DNA from: Leifsonia sp. TF02-11
Lineage (GTDB): Bacteria > Actinomycetota > Actinomycetes > Actinomycetales > Microbacteriaceae
Direction: 5' to 3'
Assembly (NCBI RefSeq): GCF_017565305.1
Contig: NZ_JAGEKP010000010.1
Location: 159,723-223,722 of the forward strand
Length of the DNA stretch: 64,000 nt
The notes beneath the pieces were generated by a model. That model searched no databases, was not told the origin of the DNA, and saw only the letters and a list, made by a program, of their open reading frames with translations. How positions within the stretch are numbered: position 1 is the stretch's first letter; each line of letters begins with the position of its first letter. The position numbers and the translations under genes are program-made. Shown here piece by piece: positions 27,785 through 37,107 of the stretch.

Positions 27785-28384
27785 TCAGCGCTCGGTGTGG
27801 AAGCGGTTCTGGGCGGCGGTGAGACCGTCGGTCGCGATCTGCTCGACCGCGTCGGCCGCATCCGCGACCAGGATCGGCAGGGTCTTGCGCTCCGCCGAGC
27901 TGAAGCCGGCGAGGACGTGGTCGGCCGCGGCGCGTGAACCGGGAGGCCGGCCGACGCCGACGCGCACCCGCGTGAAGTCGCCGGTGCCGGTCGCGGCGAT
28001 CACGTCGCGTACGCCGTTGTGCCCGCCGTGGCCTCCGCCGAACTTGAGCTTGAGGGTGTCGAACGGGATGTCCAGCTCGTCCTGCACGACGATCAGCCGC
28101 GACGGGTCGAGCGAATAGAACCGGAGCAGCTGCGACACCGGGCCGCCCGACACGTTCATATACGTGTTCGGCTTGGCCAGGACGAACCGCGGCCCGCCGG
28201 GGGCGAGACGCCCCTCGGCGACCGTGGCGTTCGTCTTATGGGTCTTGAAGGTGAGCCGGCCGCGCGAGGCGAGCTCGTCGAGCACCATCTGACCCACGTT
28301 GTGACGCGTGGCTGCGTAGCCGGGCCCGGGATTCCCGAGCCCGACCACGAGCCAAGGGCCCTCCTGCTGCAGAGGATCGGCCAT
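27785..28384 (-). CDS. pth: Peptidyl-tRNA hydrolase
   Basis: Pth frees tRNA from peptidyl-tRNA that drops off ribosomes. The 199-residue protein has LVVGLGNPGPGYAATRHNVG with the catalytic His, KPNTYMNVSGGPV, VVQDELDIPFDTLKLKFGGG and GHNGVRDVI, in the order of the bacterial family. It follows rplY with a 9-bp gap, the common bacterial order, so the pair is probably co-transcribed. Its C-terminus is the usual short helix. Confidence 0.96.
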   Translation of the reverse strand: MADPLQQEGPWLVVGLGNPGPGYAATRHNVGQMVLDELASRGRLTFKTHKTNATVAEGRLAPGGPRFVLAKPNTYMNVSGGPVSQLLRFYSLDPSRLIVVQDELDIPFDTLKLKFGGGHGGHNGVRDVIAATGTGDFTRVRVGVGRPPGSRAAADHVLAGFSSAERKTLPILVADAADAVEQIATDGLTAAQNRFHTER

Positions 28385-28393
28385 GCGGAGTGA

Positions 28394-29020
28394 TTACTCG
28401 GCGGACTCGGCGGCGGCGCCCTCGGCGGCCTCCTCAGCGGCGGCCTCCTCAGCGGCCTCCTCCTCGTCGGCACGCGCGGCGGCGGGCACGACGATGTTGA
28501 GGATCAGGAGGTCCTCGTCCTCGGCCAGCACGGCGCCGGTCGGCAGCGCGAAGTCCTTGGCGTGGTACTGGGTGCCCTCCTCGGCGTCGGTGACGTCGAT
28601 GACGATGCGCTCGGGGATGTGGGTGGCCTCGACCTCGAGCTTGATGGTCGGGATGTCGAGCACGGCGATGGTGCCGGAGAACGGCTCGCCCTCGACGTGC
28701 ACGGGCACCTCGACCTGGACCTTCTCGCCGCGACGCACGACCAGCAGGTCGAGGTGCTCGATGATCTGGAGCACCGGGTCCTTCTGGACGTCCTTCACCA
28801 GGGTGAGCTGGTGAGTGCCGTCGATGTCGAGGTCGAGGACCGCGTTGGCCTTGCGGAGCAGCAGGCCGACCTGGTGCGCCGGGACGGTGATGTGGACGGG
28901 GTCGGTGCCGTGGCCGTAGATGACCGCGGGGATCTTGCCGGCGGCGCGGATCTTGCGGGCAGCGCCCTTGCCGAAGCTGTCGCGGACCTCCGCGACGACC
29001 TTGTTGGACTCGTCAGCCAT
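28394..29020 (-). CDS. rplY: 50S ribosomal protein L25 (Ctc/TL5 type)
   Basis: This 208-residue ribosomal protein binds 5S rRNA. The L25 domain (residues 1-95: GKGAARKIRAAGKIPAVIYG and LTLVKDVQKDPVLQIIEHLD) is followed by the TL5/Ctc beta domain (VHVEGEPFSGTIAVLDIP, IVIDVTDAEEGTQYHAKDF) and an Ala/Glu-rich acidic tail of about 30 residues (AAEEAAAEEAAEGAAAE), which is common in Actinobacteria. AAGGAGG precedes the ATG. Two GC-rich hairpins lie in the leader. Confidence 0.95.
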   Translation of the reverse strand: MADESNKVVAEVRDSFGKGAARKIRAAGKIPAVIYGHGTDPVHITVPAHQVGLLLRKANAVLDLDIDGTHQLTLVKDVQKDPVLQIIEHLDLLVVRRGEKVQVEVPVHVEGEPFSGTIAVLDIPTIKLEVEATHIPERIVIDVTDAEEGTQYHAKDFALPTGAVLAEDEDLLILNIVVPAAARADEEEAAEEAAAEEAAEGAAAESAE

Positions 29021-29031
29021 GATGCCTCCTT

Positions 29032-29068
29032 GCCGGCGAGGCCGGCTCTCGGGCGAGCCGGGGGCTCG
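29032..29068 (-). promoter_or_regulatory. Two hairpins in the rplY leader
   Basis: Just upstream of the rplY ribosome-binding site are GCCGGC-CTC-GCCGGC (29032-29046) and CGAGCC-CCC-GGCTCG (29054-29068), read on the minus strand. They could affect translation, as for other ribosomal-protein leaders, or may simply be spacer structure. The remainder of the 166-bp gap up to gluconokinase holds nothing else recognisable. Confidence 0.35.
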
Positions 29069-29186
29069 CAGTTGTGGGATGTCGACTCGAGCGCATCGAG
29101 GTGCGCGAGGAAAGACTGCGAAGCCTGCTCCACCGCGTCGATAACGGATGCATGCTGCATCCCTCGCCGAAGTTCAGTGGCCCAGT

Positions 29187-29687
29187 CTACCCGACGCGGC
29201 GAGCGGTGCGATCCACGATCGCGGCGACGAGGTCCGCCGGCGGCCGGTCGATGTCGAGGCGGAGGCCGGCCTCGTCGGGCTGCAGGGGTTCGAGCGTCGC
29301 GAGTTGCGAGTCGAGGAGGGAGGCCGGCATGAAGTGGCCGGGTCGGATCATCCGCTGCTCCAGGAGCTCGCGCGGGCCGTCGAGCTCGGCGAAGACCGTG
29401 CCGGGCGCCTCGCTGCGGATCAGGTCGCGGTACGCCCGCTTGAGGGCCGAGCACGCGACGACCACGCCGGCATCGCCGCCCGCGGCGAGAGTGCGCCCCA
29501 CCGCACGCAGCCAGGGCTCGCGGTCGGCATCCGTGAGCGGGATGGCCGCTGCCATCTTCGCGACGTTGGCCGCCGGATGGAGGTCGTCGCCGTCGACGAA
29601 CGCAGCGCCGAGCGCATCGGCCACGGCCTGACCGATCGTCGACTTGCCCGACCCCGACACACCCATGACCACGACCTTCACACCCAC
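29187..29687 (-). CDS. gntK: Gluconokinase (GntK family)
   Basis: Gluconokinase phosphorylates gluconate to 6-phosphogluconate. The 166-residue protein has the P-loop VVMGVSGSGKSTIG, DGDDLHPAANVAKMAAAIPL, DREPWLRAVG, ACSALKRAYRDLIR and RPGHFMPASLLDSQLATLE, all typical of the GntK type. The start may be GTG 29687 or the GTG two codons later, which has AGGAG at better spacing. It stands next to the hexuronate operon but behind its own terminator, and the product feeds Gnd (41.2-42.7 kb). Confidence 0.92.
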   Translation of the reverse strand: MGVKVVVMGVSGSGKSTIGQAVADALGAAFVDGDDLHPAANVAKMAAAIPLTDADREPWLRAVGRTLAAGGDAGVVVACSALKRAYRDLIRSEAPGTVFAELDGPRELLEQRMIRPGHFMPASLLDSQLATLEPLQPDEAGLRLDIDRPPADLVAAIVDRTARRVG

Positions 29688-29742
29688 TCCTGCTCCTCCC
29701 GTTGCCGTCCTCCATTCTCCACGCGCGCGGGAGACCGTCCGC

Positions 29743-29792
29743 TCCTCACTTTCTCCCGCGACACACCGATCGTGAGCGGGAGAAAGTGAGGA
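29743..29792. terminator. Hairpin terminator of the hexuronate operon
   Basis: A perfect 17-bp inverted repeat (arms 29743-29759 and 29776-29792, arm TCCTCACTTTCTCCCGC, 16-base loop) begins 10 bp beyond the manD stop and precedes gluconokinase. It separates the two transcription units. Confidence 0.8.
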
Positions 29793-29801
29793 AGCGATGG
29801 C

Positions 29802-31052
29802 TCACCAGTCGTGCATCGAGCCGTCGAGGAGGCGGTTGACGGGGAGGTAGGCGGCCTCGTAGGGGAAGGAGTCGGCGACGAGCTCGTCGTAGTCGACGCC
29901 GAGGCCGGGGGCCTCCCCGGGCTTGAGCATGCCGTCCTCGAACGTGTACGTCGTGCGGAAGACCTCGTGCGTCGTCGGGCTGTGCTTCATGTACTCCTGG
30001 ATGCCGAAGTTCGGGATGGCGATGCCCAGGTGGATCGCCGCCGCGAGCCCGACCGGCGACACATCGGTCGGGCCGTGCACGCCCGACTTGATCTGGTAGA
30101 CGGCCGCGTAGTCGAAGATCCGCCGCAGGCCGGTGATCCCTCCGGCGTGGGTCACTGGGGAGCGGACGTAGTCGATCAGCTGCTCCTCGAACAGCTCGCG
30201 GTAGTCCCAGATCGTGTTGAACACCTCGCCGATCGCGAGCGGCGTGGTGGTGTGCTCGCGCACGCGGCGCAGCACCGCCTGGTTCTCGGCCGGGGTGACG
30301 TCCTCCAGCCAGAACAGGTCGTACGGCTCCAGCGACTTGCCGAGCTTCGCCGCCTGGATGGGCGTCAACCGGTGGTGGGCGTCGTGCAGCAGCGGCAGCT
30401 CGGGCCCGAACTCGTTGCGCACGGCCTCGAAGACGGTCGGCGCGTGCCGCAGGTAGGCGCGGGTGTCCCAGCTCTCCTCCACCGGCACCGCGCTGCGGCG
30501 CGCCGGCTCGTAGTCGTAGCGCGTGTCGGATCCCGAGCCGGCACCCGCTGCCGCGTTCTTGCTCGACGCCACCCCGTAGACCGACGGCAGCCCCGGGATG
30601 CCGGTCTGCACGCGCACCGCCCGGTAGCCCTCCTCGAGGTGCTCGGTGATGGAGTCGAACAGTTCCGGCAGTTCGGCGCCGGAGGCGTGCCCGTAAACCA
30701 GCAGCCCCTCGCGGCTCCGGCCGCCGAGCAGCTGGTAGAGCGGAAGTCCCGCCACCTTGGCCTTGATGTCCCACAGTGCGGTGTCGACGGCGGCGATGGA
30801 GGCCATGGTGACCGGGCCGCGACGCCAGTACGCGCCGCGGTAGAGGTACTGCCAGGTGTCCTCGATCGCGTGGGCGTCCCTTCCGATCAGGAGCGGGACG
30901 ACGTGCTCGCTCAGGTACGCCGCGACGGCGAGCTCGCGGCCGTTCAGCGTGGCGTCGCCGAGGCCGGTCACGCCGTCCTCCGTCGTGATCCGCAGGGTGA
31001 CGAAGTTGCGGCCGGGGCTGGAGACGAGGACGTCTGCTGCGGTGATTCTCAT
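29802..31052 (-). CDS. manD: D-mannonate dehydratase (ManD)
   Basis: ManD dehydrates D-mannonate to 2-keto-3-deoxygluconate. This 416-residue enolase-superfamily enzyme has [40 protein letters not shown], the ManD-specific inserted loop with DTRYDYEPA (about residue 175), HDAHHRLTP with the catalytic His, [21 protein letters not shown] and [13 protein letters not shown], so the metal-binding Asp/Glu and catalytic residues are present. The close relative RspA has weaker activity, but the setting beside uxuB and uxaC supports the mannonate role. It overlaps uxuB by 4 bp. Confidence 0.93.
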   Translation of the reverse strand: MRITAADVLVSSPGRNFVTLRITTEDGVTGLGDATLNGRELAVAAYLSEHVVPLLIGRDAHAIEDTWQYLYRGAYWRRGPVTMASIAAVDTALWDIKAKVAGLPLYQLLGGRSREGLLVYGHASGAELPELFDSITEHLEEGYRAVRVQTGIPGLPSVYGVASSKNAAAGAGSGSDTRYDYEPARRSAVPVEESWDTRAYLRHAPTVFEAVRNEFGPELPLLHDAHHRLTPIQAAKLGKSLEPYDLFWLEDVTPAENQAVLRRVREHTTTPLAIGEVFNTIWDYRELFEEQLIDYVRSPVTHAGGITGLRRIFDYAAVYQIKSGVHGPTDVSPVGLAAAIHLGIAIPNFGIQEYMKHSPTTHEVFRTTYTFEDGMLKPGEAPGLGVDYDELVADSFPYEAAYLPVNRLLDGSMHDW

Positions 31053-32320
31053 GCGAGTGCTCCTTGCTGCCGCGCGGCGATCCGCTCGGCGAGGGGGTCG
31101 GTCAGGTCGGTGAGGTCGGGGGCGAGTGCTTCGAGGACGGCGGCGGCCCGCTCCCGCGGTGCCGTCGCGTCGCGCAGCCGTTCGACGAGGGCGCCGGCTC
31201 CCGGGTCGCGGACGTCCGGCCCGGCCAGATGGTCGGCCCAGGCCGCGAGCACGCCGAGCTGGGCGCGTCCGGGATCGCGGCCGGCGGAAAGCCGGCTCCT
31301 CAGCGGGTCGACGATGCGGGGGCCGAGCTTCTGCGAGCCGTCGGTGGCAATCTGGGCGAGCCGGTGCTCGATGCGCGCGTTGCCGAAGCGGGAGCGGAGG
31401 GCGGCGAGCGCCTCATCGACCGTCAGGGCGTCGAAGGGCAGTTCGGTGCGCTGTTCGCTCCAGAGTTCTTCGAGCTCGTCGGCGAGCGCGGGGTCGGCCA
31501 CGGCCTGGGCCACCGTCCCGCGTCCGGCCGCGAGCCCGTGATAGGCGAGCAGCGAGTGACCGGCGTTGAGCAGCCAGAGCTTGCGCTGCTCGTAGGGCGC
31601 GATGTCGTCGACGAACTGCGCACCGGCTGCGTCCCAGGCCGGTCGGCCGGCCGGGAAGCTCCCGGCGAGGACCCACTCGGCGAACGGCTCGGTCACCACA
31701 GGGGCGGCGTCGTCCCAGCCGGTGAGCCGGCGGACGGCCTCCCGGTCGGCGTCGGTGGTCGCCGGGGTGATCCTGTCGACCATCGAGGACACGAACGACA
31801 CGTCCGCGCGAATCCAGGCCTCGATCTCGGACCCCGGCTCGACGAGCGCCAGCACCGCGTCGCGGAGGACGCGGCCGTTGTCGGGGAGGTTGTCGCAGCT
31901 GACGACGGCGATCCCGCCTGCCCCCGCGGCGTGCCGTGCGCGGAGGCCGTCGAGAACGCGCGCCGGGGCGGACGAGCCGGGCCGGTAGCCGGCCTCGGTC
32001 ACCGTGAGTGTGAGGACGCCGACCTCCGGATCGGCGAGCACCCGCCGCCACGCTTCCGTGTCTGCACCGTCATGAACCTCGCTCAGCACCTCCATCAGCG
32101 TTGCGCTGTCGCCCTCGGCTCCGCGCTCCACCAGCGTGTACATCGCGTCCTGCGCCGCCAGCACGCGGGCGGCGTCCGCACTGCGACCGGTGAAGGCGGC
32201 GATGCCGGAGCCGTCGCCGGCGAGCTGCGTGTACCAGGCCTGGTGGGCGCGGTGGAAGGCGCCGAGGCCGAGGTGCGCCACCCGCACGGGATGGCGCACC
32301 GACCGAGGCGGGGAGGTCAT
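31049..32320 (-). CDS. uxuB: Mannitol dehydrogenase-family, D-mannonate (fructuronate) oxidoreductase
   Basis: UxuB reduces D-fructuronate to D-mannonate with NADH. The 423-residue protein has [18 protein letters not shown] (dinucleotide motif with the conserved FHRAH), [18 protein letters not shown], the [12 protein letters not shown] loop, [19 protein letters not shown], and [19 protein letters not shown] with the catalytic Lys, in family order. Other family members act on mannitol or tagaturonate; uxaC and manD nearby support fructuronate. The ATG at 32320 begins [14 protein letters not shown] and overlaps the isomerase stop by 4 bp. Confidence 0.92.
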   Translation of the reverse strand: MTSPPRSVRHPVRVAHLGLGAFHRAHQAWYTQLAGDGSGIAAFTGRSADAARVLAAQDAMYTLVERGAEGDSATLMEVLSEVHDGADTEAWRRVLADPEVGVLTLTVTEAGYRPGSSAPARVLDGLRARHAAGAGGIAVVSCDNLPDNGRVLRDAVLALVEPGSEIEAWIRADVSFVSSMVDRITPATTDADREAVRRLTGWDDAAPVVTEPFAEWVLAGSFPAGRPAWDAAGAQFVDDIAPYEQRKLWLLNAGHSLLAYHGLAAGRGTVAQAVADPALADELEELWSEQRTELPFDALTVDEALAALRSRFGNARIEHRLAQIATDGSQKLGPRIVDPLRSRLSAGRDPGRAQLGVLAAWADHLAGPDVRDPGAGALVERLRDATAPRERAAAVLEALAPDLTDLTDPLAERIAARQQGALA

Positions 32321-33180
32321 GCCGTCACCGCTGCGCGGGTCCGCGCCTCCACGGCACGCAGGTAGGCGAGGTCGTCCGCCGTGCGCTCGGCGAGCGGCAC
32401 CGCCGTCGAGAAGTCCTCGCTGGTCACCCACCCGTCATAGCCGAACTCGTGCAGCGCGCGGAAGTAGGCCTCCACGTCGCCCGCGCCGGTGCGCAGCGGC
32501 GCCCAGTCGTGGCGCCAGCGGACCGTGCCGTCCTCCTCCGCCTCCCCCGGCAGCCAGGCGACGTTCTTGACGTGCACGTGCGCCAGGTACGGCCCGAGCA
32601 GCTGGAGGGCGGAGAGGGTGCGCTCCTGGCCCTCGATCACGAGGTTGCCGAGGTCGTGGATGACGCCGACCGCTGCGGGATCGAGCCCGTCGAGGAGGCG
32701 GAACGCCGCGGAGGCCGAGGCCGTGATCGTCTCGTGGTGCAGCTCGACCAGGGCCTTCACGCCCAGGGAGGCCGCGACGGACGCCGCGCGCTCCAGGTCG
32801 CTCCTGGCCGCGGCGAACAGCTCGCGGTACTCGCCCGCGTCGGTTCGCGGCATCGTGACGCGCACCTGCCGTGCGCCGAGCGCCGCGGTCGCCGCCAGCA
32901 TCCGGTCGACGTTCGCGTGGTCGTCGCAACGCGCATAGCCGCCGATCCCGGAGAACTCGAGCCCGGCCTCCCTGGTCACGCGTGCGATTTCCGGGAGGGA
33001 CTCCTCGAGGCCGGTGAGCGGCCAGGTCGCGCGGTTGCCCGCCCAGAATCCGGGCTCGGCCGCGGGCTCCTGGTCGACGATGCGCCACTCGATGCCGTCC
33101 CAGCCCTGGGCCGCGATGTTCTGCGCCGCCTCTGCGGGCGTCCAGTCGGGCGTGGAGGCGGTGAAGACGGAGAACTTCAT
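32317..33180 (-). CDS. TIM-barrel sugar phosphate isomerase/epimerase-like protein (1)
   Basis: This 287-residue AP-endonuclease-2-fold protein has the strands and metal ligands of sugar isomerases: ALVELHHET, VIHDLGNLVIEG, LAHVHVKNVAW and DGWVTSEDF. The N-terminus, FTASTPDWTPAEAAQNIAAQ, is the first strand and helix. Members isomerise or epimerise sugars, and some cleave 3-keto-glycosides with a Gfo/Idh partner, which is the next gene. It overlaps uxuB and the Gfo/Idh gene by 4 bp each. The reaction cannot be fixed from sequence. Confidence 0.85.
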   Translation of the reverse strand: MKFSVFTASTPDWTPAEAAQNIAAQGWDGIEWRIVDQEPAAEPGFWAGNRATWPLTGLEESLPEIARVTREAGLEFSGIGGYARCDDHANVDRMLAATAALGARQVRVTMPRTDAGEYRELFAAARSDLERAASVAASLGVKALVELHHETITASASAAFRLLDGLDPAAVGVIHDLGNLVIEGQERTLSALQLLGPYLAHVHVKNVAWLPGEAEEDGTVRWRHDWAPLRTGAGDVEAYFRALHEFGYDGWVTSEDFSTAVPLAERTADDLAYLRAVEARTRAAVTA

Positions 33181-34310
33181 GCGTGCACCCCCGTCGTGAC
33201 GACCACGTCGTCGAGCGAGCCGTCGAGGACGTCCTCCAGCAGCACGGGACGACCGAGCGTGGCCGAGAGGTAGACGGCGCGCACGACGGCGAGCGAGAGG
33301 AACGCGTCCGCGACGGTCACACCCGGCGCTCGGCCTTCGCGGATGGCGTCCACGATGTCCTCGTACTGGCGGAGGTGGCCGACCACGAACTGCTCCGGCC
33401 CGCGGTCGCCGCCGCGCAGCTCGCCGGCCGGCACGACGTCGGCGGCGCTGTTGCCGGCGGACTCCACCGTTCCGAAGTACTCGAGCTGATCGTCGTCGAT
33501 GATCGCCGAACCCCGGTCGCCGTGCACCTGCAACCGCACCGAGAGCCCCGGGTAGGCGGCCGTCGTCGCGTGCAGCACGGCGAGCGCGCCCGACTCGAAG
33601 CGGATGGTCGCGACGGCGACGTCCTCGATCTCGACGCGCTCGTGCGCGAGCAGTGCCGTGCGCGCGTCGATCTCGACCGGCGTCCCGAGGAACCAGACCA
33701 GGAGGTCGACGGTGTGCACGCCCTGGTTCATCACCGCTCCCCCGCCGTCCAGCTCCCAGGTGCCGCGCCACTGCCCGGAGTCGTAGTACTCCTGGCTGCG
33801 CCACCAGGCGACGGAGGCGACACCGCTGGTCAGGCGTCCGAAGCGCCCGGTGTGCGCCGCGTCGGCGACGACCCGGGAGGCCGGGTCGAAGCGGTGCTGG
33901 CTGATCACCGAGACGACCAGTCCGTCCTGTTCGGCGCGGCGGGACAGTGCGAGGATCTCGCGCGCCCGCGGCAACGAGACGTCGAGCGGCTTCTCGATGA
34001 CCACGTGCTTACCGGCGGCGAGCGCCTCCTCGGCGAGCACGACATGGAGTCCGCTCGGCGTGCAGATCACGACGACGTCGATCTCCGCCGCGGCGAGCGC
34101 GTCGCCGAGCGCGGCGAACTCGGCAGGGCGGTCGGCGCCGTACTCGGTGGCCAACTGGTCGGCGAGCGCGGCGGCCGCGGCGGGAACGGCGTCCACGAGC
34201 GCGGTGATCACGAGATCGGGGTGCTTCAGGATGGCGCGGGCGTGGTTGAGCCCGATGATGCCGCAGCCGACGAGGGCGACGCGCAGCGGAGAGACGATGG
34301 GGGCGGTCAT
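33177..34310 (-). CDS. Gfo/Idh/MocA-family oxidoreductase
   Basis: This 377-residue NAD(P)-dependent sugar oxidoreductase has the N-terminal Rossmann motif VALVGCGIIGLNHARAIL, VVICTPSGLHVVLAEEAL and the active-site signature GKHVVIEKPLDVSL, with GGGAVMNQGVHTVDLLVWFLG holding the His of the C-terminal sheet domain. Family members oxidise sugars or inositols, often at C3. Its place between two TIM-barrel genes fits a 3-keto-sugar pathway. Start ATG at 34310; ATGA overlaps at both ends. Confidence 0.9.
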   Translation of the reverse strand: MTAPIVSPLRVALVGCGIIGLNHARAILKHPDLVITALVDAVPAAAAALADQLATEYGADRPAEFAALGDALAAAEIDVVVICTPSGLHVVLAEEALAAGKHVVIEKPLDVSLPRAREILALSRRAEQDGLVVSVISQHRFDPASRVVADAAHTGRFGRLTSGVASVAWWRSQEYYDSGQWRGTWELDGGGAVMNQGVHTVDLLVWFLGTPVEIDARTALLAHERVEIEDVAVATIRFESGALAVLHATTAAYPGLSVRLQVHGDRGSAIIDDDQLEYFGTVESAGNSAADVVPAGELRGGDRGPEQFVVGHLRQYEDIVDAIREGRAPGVTVADAFLSLAVVRAVYLSATLGRPVLLEDVLDGSLDDVVVTTGVHA

Positions 34311-35158
34311 GCGAGGGTGACTCCGATCTGGTCGGTCAGGCGGCGGAGGGCACGGCCGGCGACGCCGAACGCCGCCGGGCCCGAGAAGCCGCCGAGGGCG
34401 TTCACGTCGGTGAGATGCGGTTCGAGCGACGCGAACCCGGTGTAGCCGTCGTCGCGCAGCGCGGTGAGGGTCTGCAGGAGCTGGCCGTCGCCCTCCCCGG
34501 CCGGGGTCACCTCGGAGGTCGCGGCGAGCGCGTCCTTCACCTGCAGGTACTCCAGGTGCGGGCGCAGCAGTGCGTAGCCGTCGTCGAACGGCGCGGCGAC
34601 GCCGACCTGCACGAAGTTGGCGCTGTCCCAGGCGAGCTTCAGCGCCGGGGAGCCGACCGACTCGACGATGTCGAGGCAGCGCTCCGGGGTGTCGCCGTAG
34701 ATGTCCTTCTCGTTCTCGTGCAGCAGCACGACCCCGGCCTCCTCGGCCGCGGCGGCGAGGGCGCGCATGCGGACCAGCACGTCGTCGCGGATGTCCTCCA
34801 CCGGCACGCCCTCGGCGCGATAGAAGGAGAACAGCCGGATGTACCCGGAGTCCAGGCGCTCGGCCGCGGCGATCGCCCGGCCCAGCCGCTCGACCTCGTG
34901 CTCGACGGGAAGGGCGACGTCGACCTTGCCGATCGGCGAGGCGATCGCGGAGACGCGCATCCCGCGCTCCGCGAGGATCCCCGCGAGCCGGTCGAGCTGC
35001 TCGTCGTCGAGGTCGACGATGTTGACGCCCCATGCGCTCCGCACCTCGATGTGGTTCGCGCCGAGCGCCTGCAGCACCGCGACCTGAACGGCCGGGTCGG
35101 GGTCGATCTCGTCGCCGAAGCCGGACAGTGCCCAGGTGGGTTGGATTGTGTCAGTCAC
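34307..35158 (-). CDS. TIM-barrel sugar phosphate isomerase/epimerase-like protein (2)
   Basis: This 283-residue protein has the same fold as the gene two places downstream but is not a recent copy. Metal-site segments are VVLLHENEKDIYGDTPERC, LKLAWDSANFVQVG, LEYLQVKDAL and GFASLEPHL. The third shows QVKD where many relatives have HIKD, so one His ligand may be replaced. Start is a GTG at 35158 with only a weak purine-rich leader. It lies 32 bp after the permease stop and overlaps the Gfo/Idh gene by 4 bp. A hydrolytic or isomerising role on an imported sugar acid is inferred. Confidence 0.85.
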   Translation of the reverse strand: MTDTIQPTWALSGFGDEIDPDPAVQVAVLQALGANHIEVRSAWGVNIVDLDDEQLDRLAGILAERGMRVSAIASPIGKVDVALPVEHEVERLGRAIAAAERLDSGYIRLFSFYRAEGVPVEDIRDDVLVRMRALAAAAEEAGVVLLHENEKDIYGDTPERCLDIVESVGSPALKLAWDSANFVQVGVAAPFDDGYALLRPHLEYLQVKDALAATSEVTPAGEGDGQLLQTLTALRDDGYTGFASLEPHLTDVNALGGFSGPAAFGVAGRALRRLTDQIGVTLA

Positions 35159-35190
35159 TCTCTCTCACTTCACTCGTGTCGTCATCTTCT

Positions 35191-36108
35191 TCACTTGACC
35201 CCGCCCGCGGTCAGCCCGCCGACGAGGTAGCGCTGGAACACCAGGTAGAGGGCCACGACCGGAACGGCGCAGATCAGCGACGCCGCCATCATCTGCCCGT
35301 AGAGGGGCAGGGCTCCACCCTCCTGCGCCACGGTGAACACCTGGAGCGCGACGGCCGCCGTGCGGGTGTCCGGGTTGGTCATCACCGAGGCGAACAGCAC
35401 GTCGTTCCAGCCGAGCAGGAAGGCGAAGATTCCCGCCACGACCACGCCCGGCCAGCTGAGCGGCAGGACGATCCTGGTCAGGATGCGCCACGACGACGCA
35501 CCGTCGATGCGTGCGGCCTCCTCCAACTCGCGCGGCAGCCCGCGCAGGTAGGTCACCATGACCCAGGTCGAGAACGGCAGCGCGAACGTCAGGTAGGTGA
35601 CGAACAGCGACCACCTGGTGCCGATGATCGGGATGCCGAGCGCGCTCGACGCCGACGAGAACAGCACGAACACCGGCAGCAGCATGAGCGTCCCGGGGAT
35701 CGACTGCAGGCCGAGCAGGCCGCGCAGGAAGGTCAGCCGGCCTCGGAACGCGAACCGCACCAGCACGTACGCGGTAGCCACTGAAAGGAAGGCGCAGACG
35801 ATCGCGACGCCGCCGGCGACGATGACGCTGTTCATCAGCCCGTTGCCGAGCGCGACGGTCGACCACACCTTGATGTAGTTGTCGAAGTTGAGCGAGCTCG
35901 GGAAGAACTCGCCGCTCGCGACGCCGATGTCGGAGTTCACCGACGACAGCAGCACGTACAGGATGGGCAGCAGCGCGACGCAGAGCAGGATCGCGATGAT
36001 GATGGCCTGCAGCGGACGCGGCAGCAGCCGGTACACGTCTCCCGTGCCGCGGCGGCGCGCGGAGCGGACGGTGGGGGTGACGGTGCTGGTAGGGGCCGAA
36101 GTGGTCAT
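35191..36108 (-). CDS. CUT1 sugar ABC transporter permease (MalG-like)
   Basis: This 305-residue permease has six helices and the cytoplasmic EAA loop LPRELEEAARIDGASSWRI, followed by ILPLSWPGVVVAGIFAFLLGWND, the usual MalG-type signature. It pairs with the co-transcribed MalF-like gene that overlaps it by 4 bp. The operon encodes no ATPase, so an unlinked shared ATPase such as MsiK is presumably used. The sequence ends in LVGGLTAGGVK, the common C-terminus of this group. Confidence 0.93.
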   Translation of the reverse strand: MTTSAPTSTVTPTVRSARRRGTGDVYRLLPRPLQAIIIAILLCVALLPILYVLLSSVNSDIGVASGEFFPSSLNFDNYIKVWSTVALGNGLMNSVIVAGGVAIVCAFLSVATAYVLVRFAFRGRLTFLRGLLGLQSIPGTLMLLPVFVLFSSASSALGIPIIGTRWSLFVTYLTFALPFSTWVMVTYLRGLPRELEEAARIDGASSWRILTRIVLPLSWPGVVVAGIFAFLLGWNDVLFASVMTNPDTRTAAVALQVFTVAQEGGALPLYGQMMAASLICAVPVVALYLVFQRYLVGGLTAGGVK

Positions 36109-37094
36109 GCCGTCTTCTCCTTGCGGTCGTCGCCGGTGTCGAGCCGGACCGCGCGCAGGTAGACGAACAGCGGGATCGCGATCAGGATCAGCGAGAACAC
36201 CGCCATCGCCGCGCTCAGCCCGAAGCGGAAGCTCTGGAAGCTGGTCACGTAGGTCAGCACCGGCAGCACGTTGACCGCCTGCGGCGCCGGCACCCCGAAG
36301 AGCACGAACGGCAGCGTGAAGCCGTTGATGTTGTGGAGCAGCGAGATGATCAGCGCCAGCGCGATCGGCCCGCGCAGGGCCGGCAGGATGACGTAGCGCA
36401 GTTTCGCCCACCAGCCCGCGCCGTCGATGGCCGCGGCCTCGTGGACCTCGTGCTCGATCGACTGCAGGCCGGCGAGCACCAGCAGGTAGAAGAACGGCCA
36501 CGACGACCAGATCTGGACCATCACGAGGGTCCAGTAGCTGAGCGGCCCGTTGAGCCACAGCCCGGTGTGGATGCCGAGGTCGCCGAGGACCGTGTCCACG
36601 ATCCCGTGCGGCTGCAGCATGGTGTGCCAGAACGTGCCGACGACGAAGCCGGGCAGCACGTACGGCACGAGGAACAGCGAACGCACCAGCGCCCGGCCCC
36701 GGAAGGCGTTCTGCGTCGCCAGGGCCGCCGCCACGCCGATCGGCAGGGTCACGACGGCCGCGATGACGGCGAACGAGACGCTGATCCAGATCGACTGCAG
36801 CAGGGACGACGAGGTGAGCGCCTCGATGTAGTTCCCGAGCCCGATGAACGGCGCAGAGACCCAGTCGCGCAACGTGTACATGTCGAGGTCGAGCGTCGAG
36901 ATGACGAGCGCGAACACGAACGGGACGATGATGACCAGCAGCATGAGGATGCCGCCGGGAAGGAGCAGCCAGAGCGGCCGGTTGCGCTGCTGCACGGTCC
37001 GGCGGCCCCGGCGGGGCGCCCCGCCCGCCCGCGGAGGGGTCGCCTCCGCGGACGAGCGGGCGGTCGCGACCGGGGTCGCGGTTTCGGTGGACAT
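36105..37094 (-). CDS. CUT1 sugar ABC transporter permease (MalF-like)
   Basis: This 329-residue permease has six to seven helices after a basic, Pro/Arg-rich N-terminus. The EAA loop is EHEVHEAAAIDGAGWWAKLR, and LFLVPYVLPGFVVGTFWHTM is the membrane segment before it. The partner and binding protein are its direct neighbours, only 13 bp away from the binding protein. The cargo is likely a uronate or a uronate-containing glycoside, judging from the enzymes encoded in the operon. Confidence 0.93.
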   Translation of the reverse strand: MSTETATPVATARSSAEATPPRAGGAPRRGRRTVQQRNRPLWLLLPGGILMLLVIIVPFVFALVISTLDLDMYTLRDWVSAPFIGLGNYIEALTSSSLLQSIWISVSFAVIAAVVTLPIGVAAALATQNAFRGRALVRSLFLVPYVLPGFVVGTFWHTMLQPHGIVDTVLGDLGIHTGLWLNGPLSYWTLVMVQIWSSWPFFYLLVLAGLQSIEHEVHEAAAIDGAGWWAKLRYVILPALRGPIALALIISLLHNINGFTLPFVLFGVPAPQAVNVLPVLTYVTSFQSFRFGLSAAMAVFSLILIAIPLFVYLRAVRLDTGDDRKEKTA

Positions 37095-37107
37095 GACGAT
37101 CAGCCCG

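Noticed and set aside
29743..29792. Hairpin as another copy of the palindromic repeat family
   Set aside because: It has a similar form but its arm sequence does not match copies A and B, so it is listed only as a terminator.
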